A stretch of DNA of 64,000 bases from Wenzhouxiangella sp. AB-CW3 (GCF_014725735.1 NZ_CP061368.1:1255225-1319224), one strand, 5' to 3'; positions 26,301 through 35,051 are shown, counted from the first letter of the stretch. Notes: generated from the sequence alone by a model not told the origin. Made by a program: numbers and translations.

Positions 26301-27700
26301 TTCTCTCGGGTGGTGCCGGTACTCGACTATGGCCGGTATCGCGCAAGGCCCATCCCAAGCCGTTCATGCGGCTGGTCGATGGGCAGACCCTGGCCGCCAG
26401 CACCGTTCGTCGCGCGCTGGCGGTGGCCGATGTTCCCGAAACCCTGACGGTGACCGGGCGCGATTATTTCTTTTTGACGCGTGATGAGTACCAGCAGGCC
26501 GCGGGCGAGGCGAAGCATCATTTCATGCTCGAGCCCGAGGGCCGCAACACCGCGCCGGCTATTGCCGCTGCCGCGCTCTGGGTGCAGGCGCGTTTTGGTC
26601 CGGAGGCCTGTCTGCTGGTCATGCCCGCTGATCACATGGTGCGTGATGTCGATGCCTTTTCTGATGCAGTGGCCAAGGCCCGAGAGCTGGCCGCCGAAGG
26701 CTGGCTGACCTGCCTGGGTATTACGCCGACCCATGCGGAAACCGGCTATGGATACATCCGGTCCGGTCGTGCGCTGGGTGAAGCCGGTCGGGAGATCGAA
26801 GCCTTTGTCGAGAAGCCCGATCCGGATACGGCCCGCCGCTACTACGAGTCCGGCGAGTACCTGTGGAACGGCGGCATGTTCTGTTTCCGGGCCGATGCCA
26901 TCCTGGATGCCCTGGCCGAGCATGCCCCCGATATACAGGAGCAGGTTGAGCTGTGTTTTCGGGCCAGTGACGTGGAGCACGAGCCGGTAGAACTGGAACC
27001 AGAGAGTTTTGCTGCCGTGCGCCCGGAGTCTATCGATTTCGCCGTGATGGAGAAGGCGGGTCGACGAGCGGTCGTACCCGTGGACTGCGGTTGGAGCGAT
27101 ATCGGCTCCTGGCAGGCCATATCTGATCTGTACGAGACCGATGCGCTGGGCAATCGCATCCAGGGCGAAGCGGTGCTGGTTGACACCCGCGACACCTTTG
27201 TGCAGGGCGAGCGTCGGCTGGTGGCGGCGGTTGGTGTCGATAACCTCGTCATCGTCGATACCGGCGATGCCGTTCTGGTTGCCAGTCGCGATCGCGCCCA
27301 GGAAGTCAAGGCGGTGGTCGAGGAACTGATGCGTTCTTCTCATGATGCCGCGGTCCATCACCGCACCGTGCACAGGCCATGGGGCAGTTATACCGTGCTC
27401 GAGGATGCCGATGACTGCAAGGTCAAGCGCCTGGTCGTTCGCCCCGGTGGTGTGCTGTCGTTGCAGCGCCACCAGTATCGAAGTGAGCACTGGACGGTGG
27501 TGGGCGGCACGGCCAGGGTTCGTCTCGACGATGAGGACTTTCTGCTCGAGGTCGGCCAGACCGTGCAGATTCCGGTGGGCAGTCTTCATCGCCTGGAAAA
27601 CCCGGGCGAATCCGATGTCGAAATCATCGAGGTCCAGACCGGAAGCTACTTCGGCGAAGACGATATCGAACGGCTTGAAGACATTTACGGCCGAAACTGA
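26285..27700 (+). CDS. manC: Mannose-1-phosphate guanylyltransferase / mannose-6-phosphate isomerase
   Basis: Bifunctional type II phosphomannose isomerase (XanB/AlgA/CpsB family) that makes GDP-mannose and interconverts fructose-6-P and mannose-6-P. The 471 residues have an N-terminal nucleotidyltransferase (ILSGGAGTRLWPVSR, FVEKPD, WNGGMFCFRA) and a C-terminal cupin isomerase domain (RPWGSYTVLED, LSLQRHQYRSEHWTVV). Coupling by a 16-base overlap to the rhamnose genes suggests rhamnose and mannose enter the same surface polysaccharide. No glycosyltransferases or polymerase follow. Confidence 0.95.
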   Translation: MLIPVILSGGAGTRLWPVSRKAHPKPFMRLVDGQTLAASTVRRALAVADVPETLTVTGRDYFFLTRDEYQQAAGEAKHHFMLEPEGRNTAPAIAAAALWVQARFGPEACLLVMPADHMVRDVDAFSDAVAKARELAAEGWLTCLGITPTHAETGYGYIRSGRALGEAGREIEAFVEKPDPDTARRYYESGEYLWNGGMFCFRADAILDALAEHAPDIQEQVELCFRASDVEHEPVELEPESFAAVRPESIDFAVMEKAGRRAVVPVDCGWSDIGSWQAISDLYETDALGNRIQGEAVLVDTRDTFVQGERRLVAAVGVDNLVIVDTGDAVLVASRDRAQEVKAVVEELMRSSHDAAVHHRTVHRPWGSYTVLEDADDCKVKRLVVRPGGVLSLQRHQYRSEHWTVVGGTARVRLDDEDFLLEVGQTVQIPVGSLHRLENPGESDVEIIEVQTGSYFGEDDIERLEDIYGRN

Positions 27701-27720
27701 TGCCAGGCTCGGAGTTACCC

Positions 27721-28668
27721 ATGAAGTCAATGCTGCAGATTGTCTTGTCCCTGTTGATGGCTGCTGTGCTGATGGCTTGCTCCAGGGATGAAGCGGTTGA
27801 GTTGCCCACTGATGATCTGCTTGCATCCGCCGAACAGGCCGAGACGGCGGCCATGGCATGGCGCGAGGACCGGCTCGAACGGCTGACCGAACCCTACGGA
27901 TGGCTCAGTCTGGTTGGGCTGGAGTTCCCCGCGGCCGGCGAGCATGTCGTTGGCAGTGACCCCGACGCCGACCTGGTTATGCCGGCCGGGCCGGCAGAGT
28001 GGGGGAGATTGACAATCGGACAGGCACAGGCCCGGTTCGAACCCTCCAGCGATGAGGTCGCGTTGCTGGTCGACGGACAGTCCGGCGATGACTGGCAGCT
28101 CTATCCACGGGATGCCGATTCGGCTTACCTGACCGCTGAGGAAGTACGCATCGAGCTGGTCGCGCGTGGTGACCGGCTGGCCGTTCGAACGCGCTGGCCC
28201 CAGTCGCCGGCACGCGTCGATTTCCAGGGGCTGGAGTATTTTGATTTCGATCCGGCCTGGGTTGTCGAGGCACGGTTCGAGTACCACCCGGAAGGCACGA
28301 CCCTGCCGGTCGGTAGCGTGCTTGGAGATGTCATCGACGAACCCAATCTGGGCGCTGCGGTGTTCAGGGTGGATGGTCGCGAATACCGGCTTGAGGCGGT
28401 TGCCGATCGTGACAGCGACGAGTTGTTTTTCATCTTCGCCGATCGCACCACCGGCCATGAGACCTACGGCGCCGGTCGGTTTCTTTATGCCGCCATGCCC
28501 GATGATGAGCGCCGCACGGTGCTCGACTTCAACCGCAGCTACAACCCGCCCTGCACGTTTACCGAGTATTCCACCTGCCCCTTGCCACCCCCGGCCAACC
28601 GGCTCGACCTGAGGGTCGAGGCCGGTGAGCTGGATTATGCCGGGGAGATCGGGTTCTCGGACTACTGA
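27721..28668 (+). CDS. DUF1684 family lipoprotein
   Basis: A 315-residue predicted lipoprotein. The signal peptide ends with a lipobox-like AAVLMAC, giving Cys at about residue 20. The rest matches DUF1684 as I recall it: an N-terminal WREDRLERLTEPYGWLSLVGLEF segment and the very conserved C-terminal GRFLYAAMPDDERRTVLDFNRSYNPPC followed by TEYSTCPLPPPANRL. Function of the family is unknown. It follows manC by 20 bases and may share its transcript; its stop is one base from the convergent enoyl-CoA hydratase gene. ATG at 27721 follows CGGAG. Confidence 0.85.
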   Translation: MKSMLQIVLSLLMAAVLMACSRDEAVELPTDDLLASAEQAETAAMAWREDRLERLTEPYGWLSLVGLEFPAAGEHVVGSDPDADLVMPAGPAEWGRLTIGQAQARFEPSSDEVALLVDGQSGDDWQLYPRDADSAYLTAEEVRIELVARGDRLAVRTRWPQSPARVDFQGLEYFDFDPAWVVEARFEYHPEGTTLPVGSVLGDVIDEPNLGAAVFRVDGREYRLEAVADRDSDELFFIFADRTTGHETYGAGRFLYAAMPDDERRTVLDFNRSYNPPCTFTEYSTCPLPPPANRLDLRVEAGELDYAGEIGFSDY

Positions 28669-28669
28669 G

Positions 28670-29452
28670 CTACCGGCCCTGAAATTCGGGTTGGCGTTTT
28701 TCCAGGAAGGCGCTTGTGCCCTCGCGCATGTCTTCGGTCGAGCAGCACAGTGCAAAGCGCGCGGTTTCCAGCGCCAGGGCCGTGTTGAGATCGGTGTCGG
28801 CCCCCTGGTTGACCGCCTGCAGGATGCCGCTGACGGCTTCCGGCGCCGATCCGGCCAACTGTGTGGCCAGTTGCATGACTTCGGCCTTCAGCGCATCGGG
28901 GGTGACCACTCGATTGACGATGCCCATTTCGCGGGCACGTTCGGCATCGATGGGTTCGCCGGTCAGGCTCATTTCAAGTGCGCGCGTGGTGCCGACCAGC
29001 CGCAGCAGCCGTTGGGTGCCGCCAAATCCGGGCATGATGCCCAGCTTGATCTCTGGCAGTCCGAGACGGGCTTTGTCCGAGGCGATTCGGAGATGACAGG
29101 CCAGGGCCAGTTCCATGCCGCCGCCCAGCGCGAAGCCGTTGATGGCCGCGATAACCGGCTTGTCCAGGTTCTGGATGATTGCCATCAGGTTCTGGCCCAT
29201 GGCTGAAAAGGCTCTGGCCTGTACGGCGGATTGATCGCGGATCTCGCCAATGTCGGCGCCGGCCACAAAGGCCTTCTCGCCGCTGCCGGTCAGGACGATC
29301 ACGCGGACCTGGTCGTCGCCATGAGCCTGCGTAATGGCCTGAAAGAGCTCCAGCAGGGTCTGGCGATTGAGGGCGTTGAGCTTATCGGGGCGGTTGATGG
29401 TCAGTGTGCGAACACCGTCTTGATCGTCGATCAGCAGATTGTCATGGGACAT
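28670..29452 (-). CDS. Enoyl-CoA hydratase
   Basis: Crotonase-family enzyme of 260 residues hydrating 2-enoyl-CoA, in fatty-acid or short-chain acyl-CoA breakdown. The oxyanion-hole segments FVAGADIGEI and FALGGGMELALACHLRIAS and the catalytic-glutamate region LGLPEIKLGIMPGFGGTQRL (both glutamates of the usual hydratase pair) support hydratase over isomerase. It is the lone gene between the lipoprotein and the psp operon; the physiological substrate is not clear. Confidence 0.9.
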   Translation of the reverse strand: MSHDNLLIDDQDGVRTLTINRPDKLNALNRQTLLELFQAITQAHGDDQVRVIVLTGSGEKAFVAGADIGEIRDQSAVQARAFSAMGQNLMAIIQNLDKPVIAAINGFALGGGMELALACHLRIASDKARLGLPEIKLGIMPGFGGTQRLLRLVGTTRALEMSLTGEPIDAERAREMGIVNRVVTPDALKAEVMQLATQLAGSAPEAVSGILQAVNQGADTDLNTALALETARFALCCSTEDMREGTSAFLEKRQPEFQGR

Positions 29453-29525
29453 GGATAGGGCTCTTGAGGTTGGAATTCGCGCCTATTGTAGGCGCGAGGG
29501 GGGTGCTTGGGGGCCCGGTCCGGGG

Positions 29526-29762
29526 TTACCCGCGCTGCCGGCCGAGCAGGGCCAGGGTCAGCGCCAGTCCGGCCAGTCCCGAAATCATCAGTAGCAGCCC
29601 GGAGCCGAACGGACCCACGACCTCCAGCAGGGCGCCAAGATGTTCAAGGATGGCATCCGGGTCGGGCTGGTGACTGAGGCACTGGGCCAGGCCCGAGATG
29701 ATTCCGGCCAGGGCGGCCGGAACCATCAGGAGAAGAAACGCGATGATGGCGAACCAATGCAT
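29526..29762 (-). CDS. Small membrane protein at the end of the psp operon
   Basis: A 78-residue protein I do not recognise by family. It has two hydrophobic segments (residues ~3-24 and ~49-72) joined by a short acidic loop with one cysteine. It follows pspC on the same strand after 29 bases, which suggests it is an accessory psp-operon protein, like the small PspD or PspG of enterobacteria in position though not in visible sequence. ATG at 29762 is preceded by a GGGAG. Confidence 0.65.
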   Translation of the reverse strand: MHWFAIIAFLLLMVPAALAGIISGLAQCLSHQPDPDAILEHLGALLEVVGPFGSGLLLMISGLAGLALTLALLGRQRG

Positions 29763-29791
29763 GTCGTGCTCCCTCGAATGCAGCCGGATGG

Positions 29792-30181
29792 TCAGTCGCG
29801 CAGCTCGCGGTCGATCCGGTACTCGCTGGAGGTCAACCAGGCTTCCATGCGCTGCAGTCGTTCGTCCAGATCACGGAAGCGCCGGTTGAGATGGCCGACA
29901 CCGTCGCGCGGCGCCCGGCGGACCTCCTGCCAGAACGCCTCCTCGCGTTCATCGCGGTAAAGATCGCGCGGTCGCTTTGGAACCAGAATCCACATCACCA
30001 GGTAGCCGATGATGATGACCGGAGTGAATGGGATCGCCAGCAGGATCACGATCAGTCTGAGTGCGATCCGATTGACGCCGGTCCAGTCGGCCACCCCGGC
30101 ACAGACACCGGCCAGGATGGCGCGGTCCTTGTCCCGATACAGACGGTTGCGGCTCGGGCGTTGCGGGTTGTAGTCGGTCAT
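29792..30181 (-). CDS. pspC: Phage shock protein C-like membrane regulator
   Basis: Inner-membrane sensor that with PspB pulls PspA away from its regulator during envelope stress. The 129 residues have the PspC core near the N-terminus (RLYRDKDRAILAGVCAGVADWTGVN), a membrane helix (LRLIVILLAIPFTPVIIIGYLVMWILVP) and a charged coiled C-terminal tail (RFRDLDERLQRMEAW). ATG at 30181 overlaps pspB by four bases; an in-frame ATG five codons upstream is less likely. Confidence 0.93.
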   Translation of the reverse strand: MTDYNPQRPSRNRLYRDKDRAILAGVCAGVADWTGVNRIALRLIVILLAIPFTPVIIIGYLVMWILVPKRPRDLYRDEREEAFWQEVRRAPRDGVGHLNRRFRDLDERLQRMEAWLTSSEYRIDRELRD

Positions 30182-30408
30182 GTCCGATTCCTCCATTCGG
30201 GGGTGTCGGCATCAAGAATGCGCTCCAGTGTGCGGATGCGATCCTCCATGCGTTGCGCGCTCTCGATGAGCTCCTCGAGCATTGCTTCATCCTTGCTGTT
30301 GAGCCGCCGATTGGCCGAGTTGCGTGTTGCATAGTGCAGAATCAGCCAGATCGGGGCGACGATGATGAGAAAGATGACGAGCAGTGGAAACAGGCTGTCA
30401 AACCACAT
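30178..30408 (-). CDS. pspB: Phage shock protein B-like
   Basis: Small envelope-stress protein of 76 residues: an N-terminal membrane helix (LFPLLVIFLIIVAPIWLILHY) and a cytoplasmic amphipathic coil (DEAMLEELIESAQRMEDRIRTLERIL), exactly the PspB plan. It lies between pspA (six bases upstream) and pspC (four-base overlap). Confidence 0.92.
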   Translation of the reverse strand: MWFDSLFPLLVIFLIIVAPIWLILHYATRNSANRRLNSKDEAMLEELIESAQRMEDRIRTLERILDADTPEWRNRT

Positions 30409-30414
30409 GACGTT

Positions 30415-31080
30415 TTACCCCTGCTTGTGCTTCGACTTGAGCGCCTCTAGCTCGGCTTCGATTCGCTCGTCACGTTCAAGCTTGCGGAACTCCGCTTCCA
30501 GTGACTGGCCCTTGCGACCCATGTCCAGCGACTCGGCCTCCGACTCGATCCGCTCGATGCGCTCTTCGGCCGAGTCGAAACGGTGCAGCATCTCGTCGAC
30601 CTTGTCGTTGTAGATGTGCTTGCGGGTCTTGAGTTGGTGGCTGGCCGATCGATGTCGCATGACCAGGGCACGCTGGCGATTGCGCGCATCGGTCAGTTTG
30701 GCCTGCAGCTTGCCGATGTCTTCGTCATAGCGCGCCAGCTGGTCTTCGTACTGGGCCAGCTCTTCCTTCAGGTAGTCGATACGGTCGCTGAGGGCGGTCT
30801 TCTCGGCCAGGGCCGCCCTGGCCAGGTCCTCGCGTCCCTTGTCCAGGGCCAGCTCGGCCTTGCGCTCCCATTCGGTGCGTTGCTGTTCCAGGCGCTTGAG
30901 CAGCCGCGTGCGTTCTTTTTTTTCGGCAATGCACTTGGCTGTCGCCGAGCGCACCTCGACCAGGGTGTCTTCCATTTCCTGGATCATCAGCCGGATCATC
31001 TTCTCCGGGTCTTCGGCTTTCTCCAGTGCTGCGTTCAGGTTGGCGTTGATGATGTCGCCCATGCGCGAAAAGATGCCCAT
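30415..31080 (-). CDS. pspA: Phage shock protein A
   Basis: Peripheral membrane protein of the PspA/IM30 (ESCRT-III-like) family that forms coiled-coil assemblies on stressed inner membrane and, in enterobacteria, inhibits the activator PspF. The 221 residues are almost entirely helical coil; the N-terminal amphipathic helix MGIFSRMGDIINANLNAALE and EDPEKMIRLMIQEMEDTLVEVR are diagnostic. ATG at 31080 has AAGGAG eight bases upstream, preferred over a GTG three codons earlier. First gene of pspA-pspB-pspC, with a sigma-54-like promoter ~50 bases upstream. pspF is not in the window. Confidence 0.95.
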   Translation of the reverse strand: MGIFSRMGDIINANLNAALEKAEDPEKMIRLMIQEMEDTLVEVRSATAKCIAEKKERTRLLKRLEQQRTEWERKAELALDKGREDLARAALAEKTALSDRIDYLKEELAQYEDQLARYDEDIGKLQAKLTDARNRQRALVMRHRSASHQLKTRKHIYNDKVDEMLHRFDSAEERIERIESEAESLDMGRKGQSLEAEFRKLERDERIEAELEALKSKHKQG

Positions 31081-31404
31081 TGTTCTCACTCCTTGCGTGT
31101 TCAGGATTTGAATTGATCTCGCCCATCAGTAAGCATGAGCCATGCCAAAAGTGAGGCGCTCGTAAAATCAGTAACTTGGAGTGCTGCCTGGTTTGGGTGC
31201 GGCGAAAATAGCCAATGAAGGGGTGAATTTAACCCGAGCTGGGGCGGGAACCTCGATGTACCGGAAAGAGTCCATTGCCTGCACGAACCAGATTGCAGCC
31301 CGGACAATGCCGAAAGCATTGCGCGTGGCCAGATGCCCGAATGGTCAGGTACAATGCCTGTTTTTTCGCCCACGAACATCAAAGCTCTTCAAGTCGGAGG
31401 AAGC
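31081..31404. other. Divergent intergenic region between pspA and FKBP gene
   Basis: This 324-base gap holds the sigma-54-like pspA promoter on the minus strand and, on the plus strand, a TACAAT hexamer at 31350-31355 that may be the -10 of the FKBP gene, without a clear -35. I see no repeat, tRNA or coding frame in the rest; upstream activator sites for PspF would be expected around 31160-31260 but I cannot define them. Confidence 0.4.
31132..31147 (-). promoter_or_regulatory. Sigma-54-type promoter for pspABC
   Basis: Reading the minus strand, TTGGCATG-N4-ATGCT matches the sigma-54 consensus YTGGCACG-N4-TTGCW with two differences, and the invariant GG (-24) and GC (-12) have the right spacing. 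Transcription would start near 31120, about 40 bases before the pspA ATG. Sigma-54 control through PspF is the known pattern for this operon in enterobacteria. Confidence 0.6.
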
Positions 31405-32130
31405 ATGTACAAGTCAATCATGGCCCTGGTTGCGGCCTTGGTCTTTGCCGCGCCACTGTCGGCGCAGGATCTGGACTCCGAGGCCGGCAAGCTCGGTTAC
31501 TCCATCGGTTACGAGTTTGGCGCCGAACTGGGTGGTTATGACATTGATCTGGACCTGGATGCTGTGTTCCAGGCCATCCGCGATGCCTATGAGCAGCGCG
31601 AGCCACAGGTGGATGTGCAGGAGATGCGCCAGCTCATGATGGCACTGCAGGAGCAGATTCGCCAGGAGCGCATGGAGGCCTTTCAGCAGCTGGCCGAGGA
31701 GAACCAGAATCGAGCCGAGCAGTTTCTCGAAGACAACCTGTCGCGCACCGGTATTGTCTCTCTGCCTAGCGGTGTGCAGTACCGCGTGATCGAGGAAGGT
31801 GACGGCGAACGTCCCGGCCTGGACGATGTCGTCACCGTTCACTACCGTGGATCGAAGGTCGACGGCCGCGAGTTCGACAGCTCCTTTGCTCGGGGCGTGC
31901 CGGCCGTGTTCGAGGTCAACTCGGTTATCGAGGGCTGGCAGGAAGTGCTGCCGCTGATGCGTGAAGGTGACATGTGGCAAGTCTTCCTCCCGCCGGAGCT
32001 GGCTTTTGGCGTTCGTGGCGATCCGCCGGTCATTGGCCCCAACGAAGCCCTGCAGTTCGACATCCGCCTGGTCAAGATCGGCGAGCCGGAAGACATGGAT
32101 GAAGCGGCCCAGGCGCCGGGTCAGAACTAA
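31405..32130 (+). CDS. Exported FKBP-type peptidyl-prolyl isomerase (Mip/FkpA-like)
   Basis: Periplasmic or surface proline isomerase and folding factor of 241 residues. Signal peptide MYKSIMALVAALVFAAPLSAQ; an N-terminal helical dimerisation domain (about 25-120, with DLDSEAGKLGYSIGYEFG and a long glutamine/glutamate-rich helix); then an FKBP domain (about 125-228) with VTVHYRGSKVDGREFDSS, GWQEVLPLMREGDMW and FLPPELAFG. This is the Mip/FkpA/FklB plan. The ATG follows CGGAGGAA. Its co-location with psp genes fits envelope maintenance. Confidence 0.93.
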   Translation: MYKSIMALVAALVFAAPLSAQDLDSEAGKLGYSIGYEFGAELGGYDIDLDLDAVFQAIRDAYEQREPQVDVQEMRQLMMALQEQIRQERMEAFQQLAEENQNRAEQFLEDNLSRTGIVSLPSGVQYRVIEEGDGERPGLDDVVTVHYRGSKVDGREFDSSFARGVPAVFEVNSVIEGWQEVLPLMREGDMWQVFLPPELAFGVRGDPPVIGPNEALQFDIRLVKIGEPEDMDEAAQAPGQN

Positions 32131-32139
32131 AGCTTCGGC

Positions 32140-32337
32140 ATGAACGATCCGGTCTGTCCGATTCCACAGGTCGAGTCGCCCTGCATCGGGACCTGCACGT
32201 TGGGTCCCGAGCAGCTTTGTGTGGGATGTTTCCGCAGCGGCAAAGAGATCGCCGCCTGGCTGAGCTACAGCGATCAGCAGCGACGCGAGATCATGGATGA
32301 TCTGCCCGGACGGGCCCAGCGTTTGTTCGATGATTGA
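32140..32337 (+). CDS. DUF1289 family cysteine-rich small protein
   Basis: A 65-residue cytoplasmic protein with four to five cysteines (CPIP, SPCIGTC, LCVGC) that could bind a metal or an iron-sulfur cluster; DUF1289 members share SPCIGTCTL and CVGCFRS followed by IAAW and a short helix. Function is unknown. It is nine bases after the FKBP gene and overlaps the Nudix gene by eight bases, so the three may be co-transcribed. Confidence 0.88.
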   Translation: MNDPVCPIPQVESPCIGTCTLGPEQLCVGCFRSGKEIAAWLSYSDQQRREIMDDLPGRAQRLFDD

Positions 32338-32926
32338 GCCTTCGGGCTGGATCAGGGATCTGGCCCGCCGGCTTCATCCGCTCGAACAGCCACTGTCCGG
32401 ACTTCCCGTAAGAGGCTATCGCTCGCCTGAGCCCGCATCCTGGCATCCGCGCCCTGCGGCCGTGCTGGTGCCAATCATCGATAGCGATGACCCGGAGGTG
32501 CTTTTGACGGTGCGTAGCCGGCAGTTGCCCCATCATGCCGGCCAGGTCTCGCTTCCCGGGGGTGGATGCCGCGAACCCGAAACTTTCCCAGTCGAAACGG
32601 CCCTGCGCGAGACCTGCGAGGAAATCGGAATCGATACCGCCATGATCGAGCCGTTGGGTCTGCTCGATCGCTACGACACCATTTCCGGTTACCGGGTGGT
32701 GCCGGTTGTGGCTCGCCTCAGCCCAGAGGCCAGATTGCACCCCTGTCCCGAAGAAGTCGAATCGATCTTCAGTCTGCCATGGCAGGTGGTGATCCGCCAG
32801 GAAAGCTATCGCCGGCACCGGGTGGTCCGGGGGCATCATCACTACGAGCTGGTCTCCATGGCCACCCGTTCGCCTCGTCTGGTATGGGGCGCGACGGCAG
32901 CCATCCTCATGCAATTGGCCGACTGA
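32330..32926 (+). CDS. Nudix hydrolase, probable coenzyme A pyrophosphatase
   Basis: A 198-residue Nudix hydrolase close to the CoA diphosphatase NudL/YeaB: the UPF0035-type segment LLTVRSRQLPHHAGQVSLPGGG precedes the Nudix box, whose catalytic part is ALRETCEEIGI. Such enzymes cleave CoA to 3',5'-ADP and phosphopantetheine. The box has one extra residue between its glycines and the REXXEE part compared with the general consensus, as is usual in this subfamily. ATG at 32330 overlaps the DUF1289 stop. Confidence 0.9.
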   Translation: MIEPSGWIRDLARRLHPLEQPLSGLPVRGYRSPEPASWHPRPAAVLVPIIDSDDPEVLLTVRSRQLPHHAGQVSLPGGGCREPETFPVETALRETCEEIGIDTAMIEPLGLLDRYDTISGYRVVPVVARLSPEARLHPCPEEVESIFSLPWQVVIRQESYRRHRVVRGHHHYELVSMATRSPRLVWGATAAILMQLAD

Positions 32927-32965
32927 TCCACGGCCAGTTCCCTGCAGGCCGGCAGCTATGGCCGT

Positions 32966-34441
32966 TCAGTCTTCCTCGCGCAGCCCGAACATCAGCTCCA
33001 CGGCACGCTTGTCTTCGGGACGGACCATGACATGCACATGGTCACCGGCCTCGAGCACGGTATCGGCGTCGACCGGCAGGGCCTGGCGCTCGCGCACCAG
33101 CAACAGGATATCGGCGCCCTGGGGCAGGGGTAGCATGCCGGCGCGGTTGCCCGTGGCCATGGCCGCAGGATCAAGTCGGAAAGAAATGATCTGCACCGGC
33201 AGGCTGTCGATGGCGTTGATTTCCAGCACCGGGGTCGGGCGCTCGGCACCGGCCTGTTCCATGCCCATCAGGCGTGCGGCCCAGCGCACGGTTGCACCGG
33301 GGATCAGGGCATTGACAACGACGATGAAGAACACCAGGTGGAACAGCTCCATGCCGTTCTCGGCTCCGGCCAGTACCGGAAACGTGGCCAGCAGAATCGG
33401 AACTGCTCCGCGCAGGCCGACCCACGATACGAAGCCGGTCTCCCGCAGGCTGTAGCGAAACGGCAGCAGGCACAGGGCCACCATGACGGGGCGCGCGATC
33501 AGGGCCAATGCCAGGGCCAGGACCAGGCCCTGCCAGCCCGCGGCCAGCAACAGTTCCGGCACGGCCAGCAGGCCCAGCACAAGGAACATGGAGATCTGGG
33601 CCAGCCAGGCCATGGCGTCGTGGACGCGCAGTATGCCGGAGCGGTAGGGCAGGCGCTGATTGCCCAGCATCAGGGCGGCGATATAGACGGCCAGAAAGCC
33701 CGAGCCCATGAAAATGGTGGGCAGGCCGAAGGCCAGCAGGGCCAGGGCCAGGGTCAGGGCCGGGTACAGGCCGGCGGCGGGCACGCGAATCCGGGCCAGC
33801 AAGCGGGTGCCCAACCATCCGATGGTCACGCCCGCAACCACCCCGATGGCCAGCTGCAGCGCCACGTCGGCGACGAAGCCGGCGGGCGTAAAGGGTTCCC
33901 CGGTCAGCAGTTGCGTGGTCACGGTCAGCGTCAGTATGACCGCCATCGGGTCGTTCAGGCCGGATTCCAGCTCCAGCGTGGCACCGACACGCCGGCGCAA
34001 CTGGATGCCGGAACCGCGCAGGGAGGAAAATACGGCCGCGGCGTCGGTGGACGAGACAATGGCGCCGAGCAGCATGGCCTCCATCCAGCCCAGTCCCAGC
34101 AGCCAGGCGACAGCGGCTACCAGTATCGCGGTCCCGGCCACGGCCACCGTGGCCAGCAGTGATGCCGGCGCCAGGTGGCGTCGAACCTGGCGAAACGGCG
34201 TGTTGAGGCCGCCATCGAACAGGATCAGCACCAGACCCATGGTGCCGATGCGAAAGGCCAGGTCGAAATCGACGAAGTGCTCGGGCAGATAGGAACCGAC
34301 CAGCAGGCCGATCAGCAGAAAGACCAGGACCACCGGTATGCCGATGCGCTCCGATGCGCGGCTGAACAGTACGCTGAGCAGCAGCAGGAAGCCAAACGCG
34401 GCCAGCAGCAGGGCAGTGGTTGTCGGTTCGGTCTCGAACAC
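32966..34441 (-). CDS. Potassium/proton antiporter, CPA1 family with TrkA-C domain
   Basis: Inner-membrane cation/proton antiporter of 491 residues, resembling CvrA/NhaP2. About twelve hydrophobic helices span residues 8-400, with the ion-path segments AIVSSTDAAAVFSSLRG and LELESGLNDPMAVILTL and the GFVSWVGLRGAVPILLAT helix. The C-terminal ~90 residues form a TrkA-C-like regulatory domain (VEINAIDSLPVQIISF-type start, then DADTVLEAGDHVHVMVRPED). Likely exports K+ (or Na+) against protons; ion preference cannot be read from sequence. Confidence 0.9.
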   Translation of the reverse strand: MFETEPTTTALLLAAFGFLLLLSVLFSRASERIGIPVVLVFLLIGLLVGSYLPEHFVDFDLAFRIGTMGLVLILFDGGLNTPFRQVRRHLAPASLLATVAVAGTAILVAAVAWLLGLGWMEAMLLGAIVSSTDAAAVFSSLRGSGIQLRRRVGATLELESGLNDPMAVILTLTVTTQLLTGEPFTPAGFVADVALQLAIGVVAGVTIGWLGTRLLARIRVPAAGLYPALTLALALLAFGLPTIFMGSGFLAVYIAALMLGNQRLPYRSGILRVHDAMAWLAQISMFLVLGLLAVPELLLAAGWQGLVLALALALIARPVMVALCLLPFRYSLRETGFVSWVGLRGAVPILLATFPVLAGAENGMELFHLVFFIVVVNALIPGATVRWAARLMGMEQAGAERPTPVLEINAIDSLPVQIISFRLDPAAMATGNRAGMLPLPQGADILLLVRERQALPVDADTVLEAGDHVHVMVRPEDKRAVELMFGLREED

Positions 34442-34521
34442 GCATTGATCCGGTCAGGTTGACCGCATCAATGGTAAGGCGATTCTGTAATTCGTGGAAG
34501 CGCGTTCAGTGACCGGAAGAG

Positions 34522-34950
34522 TCAGTCCCGTGGCCTGACCGTGGCGGTGAGCACATGGCGCTGGTTCTGATCGTCGACCAGTTCGATGTCGATCTGATCG
34601 CCATCCTCGAAAGTTCTTTCGGGTTCAAACAGCATCAGGTGGCGTCCGCCGGGCTGAAGGATGATGTGACGGCCGGCCTCGACCACGAGCTCTTCGAGGC
34701 GGCGCATGCGCATCACGCCGTCATCCATTTTCATGGTGTGGATCTCCACGCGACCGAACTGCGGGCTGTGCGCATCGACCAGGGTGATATCGCTGTCGCC
34801 ATGATTGTGAATGGTTACGAAACCGGCCATGGTGCGCCCCGGCGGCGCGAGCGGCGCCCAGGGATCTTCGAACTCCAGCGCGACATCGGCCAGCAGGGTG
34901 CTGGCAGCGAAAAACAGCAGGGCGGCAAAAAAGTAGCGCAAGTGTCTCAT
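34522..34950 (-). CDS. Periplasmic PCu(A)C-type copper chaperone
   Basis: A 142-residue exported copper chaperone that loads the CuA or CuB site of cytochrome oxidase in known members. Signal peptide MRHLRYFFAALLFFAASTLLA; the cupredoxin-like domain carries the copper-binding pattern H-x-M ... H-x-M: VEIHTMKMDDGVMRMR and PGGRHLMLF. ATG at 34950 is used over one three codons upstream because the signal peptide n-region is then typical. No sco gene is adjacent. Confidence 0.92.
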   Translation of the reverse strand: MRHLRYFFAALLFFAASTLLADVALEFEDPWAPLAPPGRTMAGFVTIHNHGDSDITLVDAHSPQFGRVEIHTMKMDDGVMRMRRLEELVVEAGRHIILQPGGRHLMLFEPERTFEDGDQIDIELVDDQNQRHVLTATVRPRD

Positions 34951-35051
34951 GAGGGGCATCTGTCTGGGTTCGAGATGAAATTATCTCAGAATCCGGAGAC
35001 AGCGTCTCGTGCATAATGCGGGTCAGTCTGAACCCGGATGAATAGGCCATC

